48,647 bases of DNA from Rhizobium sp. 2MFCol3.1. GTDB lineage: Bacteria; Pseudomonadota; Alphaproteobacteria; Rhizobiales; Rhizobiaceae. The stretch covers positions 1 through 48,647 of the forward strand of contig NZ_KB898380.1 in the NCBI RefSeq assembly GCF_000377565.1. The letters are read 5' to 3'. The position numbers and the translations under genes are program-made. Below the pieces are notes generated by a model. The model was not told the origin of the DNA, searched no databases, and saw only the letters and a list, made by a program, of their open reading frames with translations. Of the stretch, positions 1 to 8,386 are shown in pieces (position 1 is the first letter of the stretch; every line of letters begins with the position of its first letter).

Positions 1-6
1 TGCGGG

Positions 7-94
7 TTTCACAAAGTCGCGGACAGGCATTTCAGTAAGTCGCGGACACCGATTTCACTAAGTACGGGACAGTGATTTCAGTAAGTCGCGGACA
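7..94 (+). repeat. IS21 left-end transposase-binding repeats (4 copies)
   Basis: Four copies of a roughly 19-bp unit (TTTCAGTAAGTCGCGGACA and variants) begin at 7, 30, 53 and 76, exactly 23 bp apart. The third copy is the most divergent (GTACGGGACA). Such multiple terminal sites are bound by IstA in IS21 elements. Confidence 0.9.
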
Positions 95-168
95 GTTCTT
101 GCGGCGGATTTTGATCGATTTTCGTGAGCGCCGATCTGGCACATTCCCCTCGTGGTTTGAGCGAGGAC

Positions 169-1725
169 ATGATGCCCAGGCGGAAGCAAGCGAGACATAC
201 TGACGTGAAGGATATCCGATCGATCCTGCGGCTTACCTTCGAGCAGGGATTATCGATACGTGCCGTTTCCGAGCGGCTGAAGATCAGCAAGACATCGGTT
301 TCGACGTACCTACTGCGGGCAAGGGAAGCTGGGCTTGCGGTCTGGCCTCTACCTGCGGGCCTGGACGAGGACGACGTTCTCGAGCGTCGACTATTCCGGC
401 GTATGGGACGGCCTCCACGCGATACCGTCGAGCCAAACTGGCCAAAGATGGCCAGCGAGCTGAAGCGCAAAGGCGTCACGCTCCATTTGCTTTGGCAGGA
501 ATATCGGGAAGCTCATCCGGATGGCTATGGCTATACGTGGTTTTGCGGCCGGTTTGCCGATCATGAAAGCCGAGCCAGGCCCACCTACCGCAGCCGTCAC
601 GTTGCTGGTGTCGCGATGGAATGCGACTATGCTGGCCATACGATCCCGATCATCGATCCATCGACTGGCGAGATCCGCGCAGCTCAGATCTATGTCGCGG
701 TTCTGAGCGCGTCGCAACTGACGTTCGCCTATGCCAGCTTCAGCCAAAAGCTGCCCGACTGGATTGAGGCCAATCAGCGGGCCTTTAGTTACTTTGGTGG
801 CGTTACGAAGACGACGATCTGCGACAACCTCAGATCGGCTGTTGCCAAGGCTCTTTGGTTCGAACCCACACTGAATTCGACGTTCGCCGCTTTCGCCGAG
901 CATTACGACACAACCGTTGTTCCGGCACGCCCGCGACATCCTCGCGATAAGCCGTCTGCTGAAGGGACGGTCTTGATCGTGGAACGGTGGGTTCTAGCGA
1001 GGCTTCGCAACGAGCGCTTCTTCAGCCTTGTCGATCTTAATATCCGCATCAGCGCTTTGATCGAGGACCTCAATACCCGAACCATGCGGCGATATGGAAA
1101 ATCTCGCCGCGCATTGTTCGACGAAGTCGAACGCTCTCAACTCAAACCTTTGCCGTCAACGCCGTTTGAGTATTCGGAATGGAAAACCGCAAAAGTCCAT
1201 CCCGACTACCATATCGAAGTCGACAAGACCTTTTATTCCGTACCGCATGGGCTGATCGGACGACGGGTCGATGTCAGGCTGACGTACCGGGCGGTTGAGA
1301 TCTTCTTCGACCACAAACGTGTCGCAAGTCACATCCGGAGCTCGCAGCGTTCAGGCCACGTCACCGTCAATGAACACATGCCTAAGGCGCACCAGCGCTA
1401 TGCAAACACGACACCCCACTCGTTGCGCAGCGAAGCAGCAAAGGTCGGGGTTAATACGGCGACGTTCATCGAGCGTCTCCTCAGTGATCGCCCCCACCCG
1501 GAACAGGGCTACCGATCTGCTCAAGGCGTTCTTTCCCTGGCGCGTCGCTACCAATCCGATCGGTTGGAGTTGGCTTGCGAACGGGCGCTGGTGATCAACG
1601 CGCTGAGCTATTCGTCTGTCGCCAACATTCTCAGATCTGGTCTCGATCAGGCTCCGGCCATGACCGAGGCTGTGAAGCCGGCCCCGCCGCACGGCAATAT
1701 CCGCGGCAAAACCTACTATCAATAA
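169..1725 (+). CDS. istA: IS21 family transposase IstA
   Basis: IstA carries out strand cleavage and transfer for IS21 transposition. The protein (518 aa from the ATG at 169) has an N-terminal helix-turn-helix (FEQGLSIRAVSERLKISKTS), then a DDE integrase core with the first Asp in VAMECDYAGHT, the second in TTICDNLRSAV and the Glu near KPSAEGTVL. The C-terminal half contains the beta-rich region typical of IstA (HPDYHIEVDKTFYSVPHGL). Length fits the family. An in-frame GTG at 124 could extend it by 15 residues, but the double ATG at 169 matches the usual IstA start. istB follows 11 bp downstream. Confidence 0.93.
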   Translation: MMPRRKQARHTDVKDIRSILRLTFEQGLSIRAVSERLKISKTSVSTYLLRAREAGLAVWPLPAGLDEDDVLERRLFRRMGRPPRDTVEPNWPKMASELKRKGVTLHLLWQEYREAHPDGYGYTWFCGRFADHESRARPTYRSRHVAGVAMECDYAGHTIPIIDPSTGEIRAAQIYVAVLSASQLTFAYASFSQKLPDWIEANQRAFSYFGGVTKTTICDNLRSAVAKALWFEPTLNSTFAAFAEHYDTTVVPARPRHPRDKPSAEGTVLIVERWVLARLRNERFFSLVDLNIRISALIEDLNTRTMRRYGKSRRALFDEVERSQLKPLPSTPFEYSEWKTAKVHPDYHIEVDKTFYSVPHGLIGRRVDVRLTYRAVEIFFDHKRVASHIRSSQRSGHVTVNEHMPKAHQRYANTTPHSLRSEAAKVGVNTATFIERLLSDRPHPEQGYRSAQGVLSLARRYQSDRLELACERALVINALSYSSVANILRSGLDQAPAMTEAVKPAPPHGNIRGKTYYQ

Positions 1726-1736
1726 GAGGACATCAG

Positions 1737-2513
1737 ATGCTGACACATCCAACACTTGAGCAAATGAGTGCGCTTGGTCTGGCCGGTATGGCAACGGCCT
1801 ATCGCGAGCTCCTGGAGCAGGCTCATGGAAATGATCTGAGCTTCGACGAACGACTGGGGTTGATGCTTGACCGCGAGATCGCTCTCAGAACGGACCGTAG
1901 ACTGACAAACCGGCTCGCCACCGCCAAACTCCGTTTTGCCAATGCTTCCATTGAAGACATCGATTTTGGAGCGCACCGGGGACTGGATCGCCGAAACGTC
2001 CTGTCTCTGGCGCAGGGTGCATGGCTCAAGGCAAATGAAAACTTGATCCTGACAGGCCAGACGGGCACCGGAAAGACGTGGATCGCGTGTGCCTTTGCAC
2101 GCCAGGCGGCCCGCCTCGACCACTCCGTTCTTTACGTTCGCATGCCACGGTTATTTGAGGACCTCGCGCTTGCCAGACTGGACGGACGCTTTCCGCGCCT
2201 CATCGACAAGCTTGCACGCGTTCATCTGCTGGTGCTTGATGACTGGGGAACCCATACCCTGAACGATCGGCAGCGCCTCGATCTGCTGGAAATCTTTGAA
2301 GAAAGATACCGTCGGAAATCCACTCTGATCACGGCCCAGCTTCCTGTGGCCGCATGGCATGAGATGATCGGCGAGGCAACTCTAGCGGACGCGATCCTGG
2401 ACCGTATTGTTCACAATGCCCACCGTATAACGCTCGAAGGCGACAGCATGCGGAAGCGGAAAACACCAACGCTCTTGACCGGCGCCGAAATAAACGAAAT
2501 CAATCACCCATAA
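1737..2513 (+). CDS. istB: IS21 family helper ATPase IstB
   Basis: IstB is the DnaA/DnaC-like AAA+ ATPase that helps IstA select target DNA. The 258-aa protein has Walker A GQTGTGKTW, Walker B HLLVLDDWG and the sensor region STLITAQLPVAAWHEMIGE. The start is the ATG at 1737, preceded by AAGAGGACATCAG as ribosome binding site; the reading frame is open further upstream (to 1575) but that part overlaps istA and reads as non-protein sequence. The N-terminal alpha-helical part (LTHPTLEQMSALGLAGMA) matches IstB proteins. Confidence 0.93.
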   Translation: MLTHPTLEQMSALGLAGMATAYRELLEQAHGNDLSFDERLGLMLDREIALRTDRRLTNRLATAKLRFANASIEDIDFGAHRGLDRRNVLSLAQGAWLKANENLILTGQTGTGKTWIACAFARQAARLDHSVLYVRMPRLFEDLALARLDGRFPRLIDKLARVHLLVLDDWGTHTLNDRQRLDLLEIFEERYRRKSTLITAQLPVAAWHEMIGEATLADAILDRIVHNAHRITLEGDSMRKRKTPTLLTGAEINEINHP

Positions 2514-2548
2514 CAGCAACCAGGCTGGCGGAACTCGATCGAGCACGC

Positions 2549-2613
2549 TGTCCGCGACTTAGCGAAATGCTTGTCCGCGACTTGCTGAAATCGCTGTCCC
2601 GATTCATTGAAAT
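2549..2613 (-). repeat. IS21 right-end transposase-binding repeats (3 copies)
   Basis: Three inverted copies of the left-end unit start at 2549, 2572 and 2595, again at 23-bp spacing. The outermost copy is the least conserved (TGTCCCGATTCATTGAAAT). Their orientation is opposite to the four left-end copies, as expected. Confidence 0.88.
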
Positions 2614-2652
2614 CCGCATCCGAAAGTCAGCCGCGCTCTTCTATCGGTTGAA

Positions 2653-3062
2653 TTAAGAGGAAATCAGGTCAGCCAAGACGAGATCAATTGTATCGAAGCT
2701 TCGAGCGGCCCGCTTTCGCAGGAGTAGCTTGAGTTTCGAGAGTGCCATTTCGATGGGGTTCAGCTCCGGCGACAGGGTGGCAGGAAGAGAAGTCTTGCGC
2801 CTTTTGTCTTCAGCGACTGTTCTGCCCTTTTGCTTTTGTGGACGTCGACATTGTCGAGGATGACGACATCGCCAGGCCGACAGTGTCGGCATAAGTTATG
2901 TCTCGATCCAGGTTTCGAAATGCGACTGTTCATTGGAGCATCCACAATCCATGGTGCAGTCAGGCCATGGCAGCGTAGACAGGCAATGAAGGTCTGCGTC
3001 TTCCATTTCCCGAAGGGAGCATTCACGGATAGACTGTTTGAAATCCCGAATCTGGTCGACAC
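2653..3062 (-). pseudogene. IS630 family transposase remnant (3' part, frameshifted)
   Basis: On the minus strand one frame gives GKWKTQTFIACLRC, APWIVDAPMN, PGDVVILDNVDVHKS and GARLLFLP. Around 2775-2785 the sense moves to another frame, giving LSPELNPIEMALSKLKLLLR and a stop at 2653. This is the DDE part of an IS630/Tc1-like transposase, with the middle Asp (LDN) and the final catalytic motif (SPELNPIE). The N-terminal helix-turn-helix domain is missing, so the gene is both truncated and frameshifted. It is not expected to be active. Confidence 0.82.
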
Positions 3063-3180
3063 GCTTTAGGTCGCTCATTAGCAAGGCCAGCAGTCGTGCG
3101 TCCAGATCTAACAATTCGAAATTGCATCGAGCTCCATTCAACCCAGAGGAGGGCGCGGATCGCTCCGCACCCGCGCTCCC

Positions 3181-5325
3181 TCATGAGATTGGCGATGAAG
3201 CTTTCCCAAGTTTCACCGAAGGTTCGCGGCCCCAGACACGAAGTTTACCGAGTTCCTTGACGAAGGCTGCAACAGTTTTGCCGGCTGCCAATTCAATCGT
3301 ACCCTCATCGAGCTGACCGGCAACGCCCGCTTTTTCCAGGAGCGGCATGGCGGACTGCTCAAAACCTATGAACTTGCAGTGCTGAAAGGCGTCCGCGACG
3401 AAGTCGCGCGCAGTCGCTTCCTTAACAAGATCATCAATTGCTTGATGGGACGTCAAAAGGACAATTGCGTCGAACAAAATCGACGGCCCGCCATCAATCA
3501 TATGATTGGCTTCGATGAGAGTTCCGTCGTCGGCTGTGACACCGCCAACCTTGGGCGCGATCAGCTCGACGCTGGCTTTTTCGGCCACGACCGCCTTGAT
3601 CAGCGTATTGAGCAGCTTTCGATCGACGCCGTCAGAAACAAGGATGCCAAGCTTGCGTCCTTCGAAACGTTTCGGTCCCCCTTCGACGATGCTAAGTGCG
3701 GGGGAGACATCTAAATCTTGGCGGGTCGGAATTGCCGCGTCAGCAGGATTGGGCATCGACTGAAAACCCAGCTTTTGCGCAACCGTGGTTGCAAGCGTCT
3801 CGTCGATATTAAGCAGGTGCGCTACCATCCTCTCTCGAATCGCTAATATTTCGACCTTGCTCAACTCAAACGTCAGCGCCGCAGCAATGTGACGCTGTTC
3901 CGCAGGGGTCTGGCTGATAAAGAACTGCCGGGCCTGGCTATAGTGATCCGCGAAGCTTTCTGGCCTCGCCTGCACCTTCTGCCCCTGTTCTTCCGCCGTG
4001 AAGTGCCGATAACCCCGCGTCGGAGCTTCGCGCGGGCCGTCGCCATGTGAGTTCGGCTGGTAATTGGCGCGGCCCACGGGGTTGCGCATAGCCATATGCC
4101 CGTCCTGCTGGAAGTTGTGCATCGGACACTTCGGCGCGTTGATCGGAAGGTGGGTGAAGTTAGGGCCTCCGAGGCGTTTGAGCTGAGTGTCAAGATAAGA
4201 GAAGTTGCGGCCTTGAAGAAGTGGATCGTTGCTGAAATCGATGCCAGGTGGCACGTTCTGCGTCATGAACGCGACCTGCTCGGTCTCGGCAAAAAAGTTA
4301 TCGGGCATGCGGTCGAGGACCAAGCGGCCGATCCGACGCACTGGCAAAACTTCCTCCGGAATGATTTTCGTCGGATCGAGTACGTCGAAGTCGAACTTGT
4401 CGGCGAAGTCCTGATCAAAAAGCTGAACCGCGAGCTCCCATTCTGGAAAGCTGCCAGACTGAATTGAGTTCCAGAGGTCGCGGCGATGAAAGTCCGGGTC
4501 TGCACCGTTGATTTTCACGGCCTCGTTCCATACAACCGACTGCAGGCCCAGCTTTGGTTTCCAGTGGAATTTAACAAATGTAGATCTGCCTTGCGCATTG
4601 ACAAAGCGGAAGGTGTGGACTCCAAAACCCTCCATGAAGCGGAGGGATCGGGGGATCGTTCGATCCGACATGATCCACATTACCATGTGCATGCTTTCTG
4701 GCGTTAAACTGATAAAATCCCAAAAGTTATCGTGAGCAGTTTGGGCTTGCGGGAAAGCTCGGTCCGGCTCCTGCTTGGCGGCGTGAACTAGGTCGGGAAA
4801 CTTGATCGCGTCTTGAATAAAGAAAACTGGAATGTTATTGCCAACGAGGTCCCAGTTGCCTTCCTTTGTATACATCTTGACGGCAAAGCCGCGGACGTCA
4901 CGTGCTAGATCGGCCGAGCCTTTGTTGCCGGCCACCGTTGAAAACCGCACGAATACCGGCGTTTTTTCGCCCGCACGCTGGAACACGTCTGCACGTGTGA
5001 TGTCTGACAAAGATTCGTAGGTTTCGAAGAAGCCATGTGCGCCGTAGCCACGAGCATGGACCACACGCTCGGGAATACGCTCATGATCAAAGTGGAAAAT
5101 CTTCTCCCGAAAATGGAAATCGTCCATCAAAAGGGGCCCGCGAGGACCAATACGAAGTGAGTTTTGATCGTCAGCGACTGGTGCGCCCTGTGAAGTGGTG
5201 AGCACATCCTGACCATTTTCGGCAAACTGATGGAGTTCACCTCCAGGACCACGCTGAAGCTGCTGGTCGTGAATAGCAATGGTATCATCGGTCATAGATG
5301 CGGATTTCGATGGACGTTTGGCCAT
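3181..5325 (-). CDS. katE: Large-subunit (clade 2) catalase, HPII type
   Basis: Converts hydrogen peroxide to water and oxygen in the cytoplasm using heme. At 714 aa it is a large-subunit catalase like E. coli KatE: an N-terminal extension, the catalase core with distal His90 (RVVHARGYGAHG), Asn163 (VGNNIPVFFIQD) and proximal Tyr about 377 (FSYLDTQLKRLGG), and a C-terminal flavodoxin/DJ-1-like domain (from about residue 570, GRKLGILVSDGVD). The ribosome binding site AGGGG lies about 9 nt before the ATG at 5325. A GGAAC-N16-AGTT site 133 bp upstream suggests control by the general stress sigma factor. It is transcribed alone. Confidence 0.95.
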   Translation of the reverse strand: MAKRPSKSASMTDDTIAIHDQQLQRGPGGELHQFAENGQDVLTTSQGAPVADDQNSLRIGPRGPLLMDDFHFREKIFHFDHERIPERVVHARGYGAHGFFETYESLSDITRADVFQRAGEKTPVFVRFSTVAGNKGSADLARDVRGFAVKMYTKEGNWDLVGNNIPVFFIQDAIKFPDLVHAAKQEPDRAFPQAQTAHDNFWDFISLTPESMHMVMWIMSDRTIPRSLRFMEGFGVHTFRFVNAQGRSTFVKFHWKPKLGLQSVVWNEAVKINGADPDFHRRDLWNSIQSGSFPEWELAVQLFDQDFADKFDFDVLDPTKIIPEEVLPVRRIGRLVLDRMPDNFFAETEQVAFMTQNVPPGIDFSNDPLLQGRNFSYLDTQLKRLGGPNFTHLPINAPKCPMHNFQQDGHMAMRNPVGRANYQPNSHGDGPREAPTRGYRHFTAEEQGQKVQARPESFADHYSQARQFFISQTPAEQRHIAAALTFELSKVEILAIRERMVAHLLNIDETLATTVAQKLGFQSMPNPADAAIPTRQDLDVSPALSIVEGGPKRFEGRKLGILVSDGVDRKLLNTLIKAVVAEKASVELIAPKVGGVTADDGTLIEANHMIDGGPSILFDAIVLLTSHQAIDDLVKEATARDFVADAFQHCKFIGFEQSAMPLLEKAGVAGQLDEGTIELAAGKTVAAFVKELGKLRVWGREPSVKLGKASSPIS

Positions 5326-5457
5326 GATAATGTCCCCTGGTGATAATCGTGCAATTGAGAAAAAGAGCCTGCCTACCGCGGCAGTTGGTTTGCTGTCTCC
5401 CTGACGGCGGCAAATACTCCTCGTGCACTGGCGCTATTTGATAGGAAGACGAGAGCA

Positions 5458-5482
5458 AACTTGGCTGTGACAGGTTTGTTCC
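5458..5482 (-). promoter_or_regulatory. EcfG/RpoE2-type general stress promoter of katE
   Basis: On the minus strand GGAAC (5482-5478), 16 bases, then AGTT (5461-5458). The alphaproteobacterial general stress sigma factor recognises GGAAC-N16/17-CGTT (GGAAC-N18/19-TT). The site is about 130 bp upstream of katE in the right direction. Confidence 0.65.
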
Positions 5483-5601
5483 TGTCTGATAGCGGACGAA
5501 TGACGGGGTATGTAGAGAGCTTGCTTTGGTCGAAGTACCCGGCTTACACGCGCGACAGCGCCTGTAGTGACCCCCCGACGCTAAGGCGCGGTCCGGACTT
5601 T

Positions 5602-6150
5602 CTATTTGTCAGTGGTAAACAAGTCGAGCAACTCAAAAGCCGAGGCAGGTTTGGCGATAAACGAAATACCCAGCGCCTCATCAAAGTGCGGAAGTGCAAT
5701 TAGACCGGACGTCACAATGATCTTGATTTCTGGCCACTTAACTCGGGTCTGCGCCGCCAACCCGAGGCCGTCCAGGCTGCCAGGCATGTCGACATCGGTG
5801 AACAGAATGTCGATCACGTTATTCCTGAGGTGTACCAGCGCTTCGTCCGCATTGCCCGCTTCGAACGTTTTGTGTCCGGCTTCGTCAAAGAAATCGACGA
5901 AGTTATAGCGGAGCTGTGGCTCATCCTCCACAATTAAAATGCTGCGTTTCGCGCCGAGGCCAGAACGGGCGATTTGCCGCGCGCGCGTTATCACCTCGGC
6001 GCCATCGCTCGAAGCGCGGGTGCGCTCGAGAAGATTCCGTTCAAGTACCGCCTGCGCCCAATGCCTTTCGTCTTGGCCGAATGGTCGTCCTGCCTGTTCC
6101 CAAAGAGAATAAGCTCGAGCTGCTGTCCAATCGTCTCTGTTCTCATCCAT
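5602..6150 (-). CDS. DUF2934 - response regulator receiver fusion
   Basis: From the ATG at 6150 the protein has 182 aa. Residues about 8-45 (AARAYSLWEQAGRPFGQDERHW) match DUF2934, a short helical domain common in rhizobia and normally encoded alone. Residues about 68-182 form a CheY-like receiver with acidic pocket VEDE, phosphoacceptor Asp119 (ILFTDVDMPG), Thr/Ser (IIVTSG) and Lys (FIAKP). There is no output domain. It may act as a phosphate sink or shuttle to a kinase such as those elsewhere in the window. A GGAAC-N16-CATT site lies about 90 bp upstream. An alternative start 24 nt further upstream is open but has no clear ribosome site. Confidence 0.85.
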   Translation of the reverse strand: MDENRDDWTAARAYSLWEQAGRPFGQDERHWAQAVLERNLLERTRASSDGAEVITRARQIARSGLGAKRSILIVEDEPQLRYNFVDFFDEAGHKTFEAGNADEALVHLRNNVIDILFTDVDMPGSLDGLGLAAQTRVKWPEIKIIVTSGLIALPHFDEALGISFIAKPASAFELLDLFTTDK

Positions 6151-6238
6151 GATCGTCGCTCGCGGTCGTAGCAAGTTAAGGTGCGTGATTGGGAGCAGTA
6201 ATCGGCACTGTTCTCAACGGGGCTGTTTACGGCCGAAA

Positions 6239-6263
6239 AATGTCCAAGCTTGTATTTGGTTCC
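6239..6263 (-). promoter_or_regulatory. Putative EcfG-type promoter of the DUF2934-receiver gene
   Basis: Minus strand GGAAC (6263-6259), 16 bases, CATT (6242-6239), followed by a T-run. The second position of the -10 box differs from CGTT, but GGAAC-N18-TT is preserved. It lies about 90 bp upstream of the start codon at 6150. Confidence 0.5.
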
Positions 6264-6422
6264 GGGGGAGTTTTGCCATGAGTTATCACCATTGGCACAT
6301 TGACGCGCTTGAACACACAGTCATCCGGATCGCAATCGGCCACGCCAACTTCGACCTTACGGTGTCGACCCTTACGAACATCTTGCGCGTATTCGCAGGG
6401 GACGCGATTCGCACGTCACACC

Positions 6423-6956
6423 TTATTTATTCAGGTCTTTCGCCATCATGAGATGGTGCTCCAATGCGGGCCGTGTCTTCGCTGCCCACGCCTTGAGATC
6501 GGCGTTCTCACCTCCATCACTATATCTTTTGAACAGATCGACCGCATCTTCATGCGTATCTTCCTGCTCTGAATGATATAGCTTGGCAAAGTCGTCACCC
6601 TTAACTTTCTTGAGATCGTCGAGCATGTTCTGCTGCCCCGAGGTCATTGAGGCGGGGACAGTGGCCTTGATCTTTCCACTCGTAATCATGGCCTTCAACT
6701 CTTCCGAGGTCTTGGTATGATCGGTGATCATCTGCTGAGCAAAACCCCGAGTAGCCGTATCTTGCGAGCGCTCAAGAGCAAGCTTGCTCGCCTCGATCTC
6801 GAACATGTCTGAACTAGCCGCTTCGGTGACAAAGTCCTCGGTCTTCGGCGCAACGCCCATCACGGAATTGACGCCAGTTTTCTCGGCGGCCGACTGAGCA
6901 AGTACGGGAGACGATAAGGCAATCGCTACCCCGACAGCGGTGAGGATGGTTTTCAT
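6423..6956 (-). CDS. DUF4142 family periplasmic protein
   Basis: A 177-aa protein with a signal peptide (MKTILTAVGVAIALSSPVLAQ, cleavage after AQ about residue 21), then the helical DUF4142 (ferritin-like fold) region: DFVTEAASSDMFEIEASKLA, ARGFAQQMITDHTKT-like segment, and ALEHHLMMAKDLNK at the C-terminus. The conserved His of the DHTKT and LEHH segments are present. Its role is unknown; homologues are often stress-induced in rhizobia. The start at 6956 is chosen because GGAG lies 9 nt upstream; the in-frame TTG 15 nt upstream lies inside that site. A GGAAC-N16-GGTT promoter sits about 40 bp upstream. Confidence 0.88.
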   Translation of the reverse strand: MKTILTAVGVAIALSSPVLAQSAAEKTGVNSVMGVAPKTEDFVTEAASSDMFEIEASKLALERSQDTATRGFAQQMITDHTKTSEELKAMITSGKIKATVPASMTSGQQNMLDDLKKVKGDDFAKLYHSEQEDTHEDAVDLFKRYSDGGENADLKAWAAKTRPALEHHLMMAKDLNK

Positions 6957-6994
6957 CGTGTGATACTCCAATCAGGTGAACAAAGCGCCGGGTT

Positions 6995-7019
6995 AACCTA
7001 GAGCTCGACTGATCGTTCC
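6995..7019 (-). promoter_or_regulatory. EcfG-type promoter of the DUF4142 gene
   Basis: Minus strand GGAAC (7019-7015), 16 bases, GGTT (6998-6995), about 40 bp before the start at 6956. The same box pair, including flanking CAT before GGAAC and CTA before GGTT, recurs at 11673-11697. Confidence 0.65.
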
Positions 7020-7503
7020 ATGATGCAGTGTCCGTTCACCGTTGCGAGGAGCGGGAAAACTGGAAAAGTAGAAATGCGACCGCTCAAGCCCAATCGAGGC
7101 ACCAACGCCAAGCTCGAGTTCGAGCACATCGGAAGCTCAAAAACCGCTGCGCCCATCGTCTCAACGCTCAAATGTTTAGCTATAATCGCGAGATGCACGT
7201 CGACACCGCGTACGGTTGGATCCGCTGAGCTTGTCTGCCAAAGTACGCCCGGAGGTAAAATCTCGACCAATTCATTGCACACAATCGAGCAGGGCCGCTC
7301 ATTCAGAAGACCGACCTGTTATTTGCCGAGGATGGATCAATTGAATTCGCGCTGCCCGTATTCGCCCTCATCGACAATACATGGCAAGAGGACATTCTGC
7401 TGAAGCGCATACCGGTGATACGATCACAAACCCCTGGCTCTTAGCTGGGTCCCCGTCTGCAACGGTTAACATGTTGCGGCCGATTTCGGGTCCGCGAGCG
7501 GCT
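7020..7503. other. Intergenic stretch with no supported gene
   Basis: Short open frames exist on both strands (for example minus 7282-6998), but none has a ribosome binding site or recognisable protein sequence, and the minus one runs over the promoter of the DUF4142 gene. I see no gene here. Confidence 0.5.
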
Positions 7504-7734
7504 CTATCTGCCATGAGGTTCTTGGCGTTCATCATTGAGCGATGGTAGGAAAGTTTCCACATCGCGTCGTTTGCGATCGGAAAGTGATGCGACCCTTTCT
7601 TTCCAGAACTTTGCCGCCTCCGGTGGATCGCCTTCCCAATCGCGAGACGAGCCAAGGTTGTCATCGATCACCGCGACCCGACGCCCCCCCAAACGAATGT
7701 ACTCGTCTGCCAACTGCTTTGAGCTATTTTCCAT
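7504..7734 (-). CDS. Small conserved hypothetical protein (76 aa)
   Basis: The protein reads as a genuine soluble polypeptide: RLGGRRVAVIDDN, then WEGDPPEAAKFWKERVASL, and a basic/acidic C-terminus (RRDVETFLPSLNDE). No domain is recognised. The ATG at 7734 has AGGAG 10 nt upstream and a GGAAC-N16-AGTT promoter about 30-55 bp upstream, so it is very likely expressed under general stress. It is one of several small stress proteins in this block. Confidence 0.75.
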   Translation of the reverse strand: MENSSKQLADEYIRLGGRRVAVIDDNLGSSRDWEGDPPEAAKFWKERVASLSDRKRRDVETFLPSLNDERQEPHGR

Positions 7735-7765
7735 TTCCGATTATCTCCTCAGTTACCGATAACTA

Positions 7766-7790
7766 AACTGTCAGGACGCCAGGGTGTTCC
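7766..7790 (-). promoter_or_regulatory. EcfG-type promoter of the 76-aa protein gene
   Basis: Minus strand GGAAC (7790-7786), 16 bases, AGTT (7769-7766). It lies about 30 bp before the start at 7734, with AGGAG in between. Confidence 0.65.
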
Positions 7791-7933
7791 CAATCGCGTG
7801 CTGCTTCTTCGGATTGCACAGGCTCAGCCGATGGTCCAAAGTAGGCAGATTTTCGGCACTTCAATTGCTCGAGCTGGTCCGCTGATGCTGCGTGAGTGAC
7901 GCATCCGTGAACCCTTGAACATCGACGCGAAGG

Positions 7934-8200
7934 TCAATAGGCTTCGTTGAAGATAGGGTTGTGCCGCGATCTCACCCTGGTACAGAGAGCGCAACAAAAT
8001 TGTTTCAGGGCGACAATCTCAATGTCCAGAACATTGAACTGATCGATATTGACGCTTTGCCCTCTTGCGAAGATTGTACTCAATACTCCATCGTGAAGAC
8101 GTCCTGATAGCCCTCGCAACGTTGAAGAACCCGCTGCAGGGGTTGCTTCTGCACGCGACGATCCTCCGCCTGTCAGTACTCTGAAATTAAAAGAGGTCAT
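7934..8200 (-). CDS. Hypothetical protein (88 aa), uncertain
   Basis: Start chosen at the ATG at 8200, which has GGGAGC 5 nt upstream. The sequence (MTSFNFRVLTGGGSS..., GRLHDGVLSTIFARGQSVNI, ALKQFCCALCTR) is not recognised and has a cysteine pair near the C-terminus. It sits alone between the 76-aa gene and xthA on the same strand. Codon use is mediocre, so it may be a chance frame or a decayed gene. Confidence 0.3.
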   Translation of the reverse strand: MTSFNFRVLTGGGSSRAEATPAAGSSTLRGLSGRLHDGVLSTIFARGQSVNIDQFNVLDIEIVALKQFCCALCTRVRSRHNPIFNEAY

Positions 8201-8386
8201 CTTGCTCCCTAGACCCAGCACCGACAATGGGACGTCGCTGGTGCTGGGCGTAGACAAGTGGTACCCAACTCTGGAAACTATGCAGTAGAATGAGCGCTCG
8301 GCTTACTTTCGTGAATGGATGCGATTGCGACAACTTGGGTGAACGCACCGGGCTTGCTTGTATCCTTGGCGTCTGAGCACAGGTCA

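Larger units (their letters stand above)
1..2618 (+). mobile_element. Complete IS21-family insertion sequence
   Basis: The element starts at the first base of the window with TGCGGGTTTCA and ends at 2618; the reverse complement of its right end reads TGCGGATTTCA. IS21 elements start with TG and end with CA, carry several repeated sites at each end, and encode istA and istB. All three are seen here. The left flank is outside the window, so a target duplication cannot be checked. Both genes are open, so the copy is probably active or recently active. Its right end lies about 35 bp from an older IS630 remnant, so it inserted into or next to mobile-element debris. Confidence 0.93.

Noticed and set aside
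1..94. Repeat array at the left end as a CRISPR or iteron origin
   Set aside because: The units are matched by inverted copies at 2549-2613 and flank istA/istB, so they are IS21 terminal sites; there are no unique spacers of CRISPR length.
391..939. Minus-strand 182-codon frame inside istA
   Set aside because: It lies wholly within the well-supported IstA gene and has no start signal or family features.
3151..3172. Hairpin GGGCGCGGA-TCGC-TCCGCACCC downstream of katE as a terminator
   Set aside because: The stem is good (one wobble on the minus strand) but there is no T-run on the katE side, so I did not call it a rho-independent terminator.
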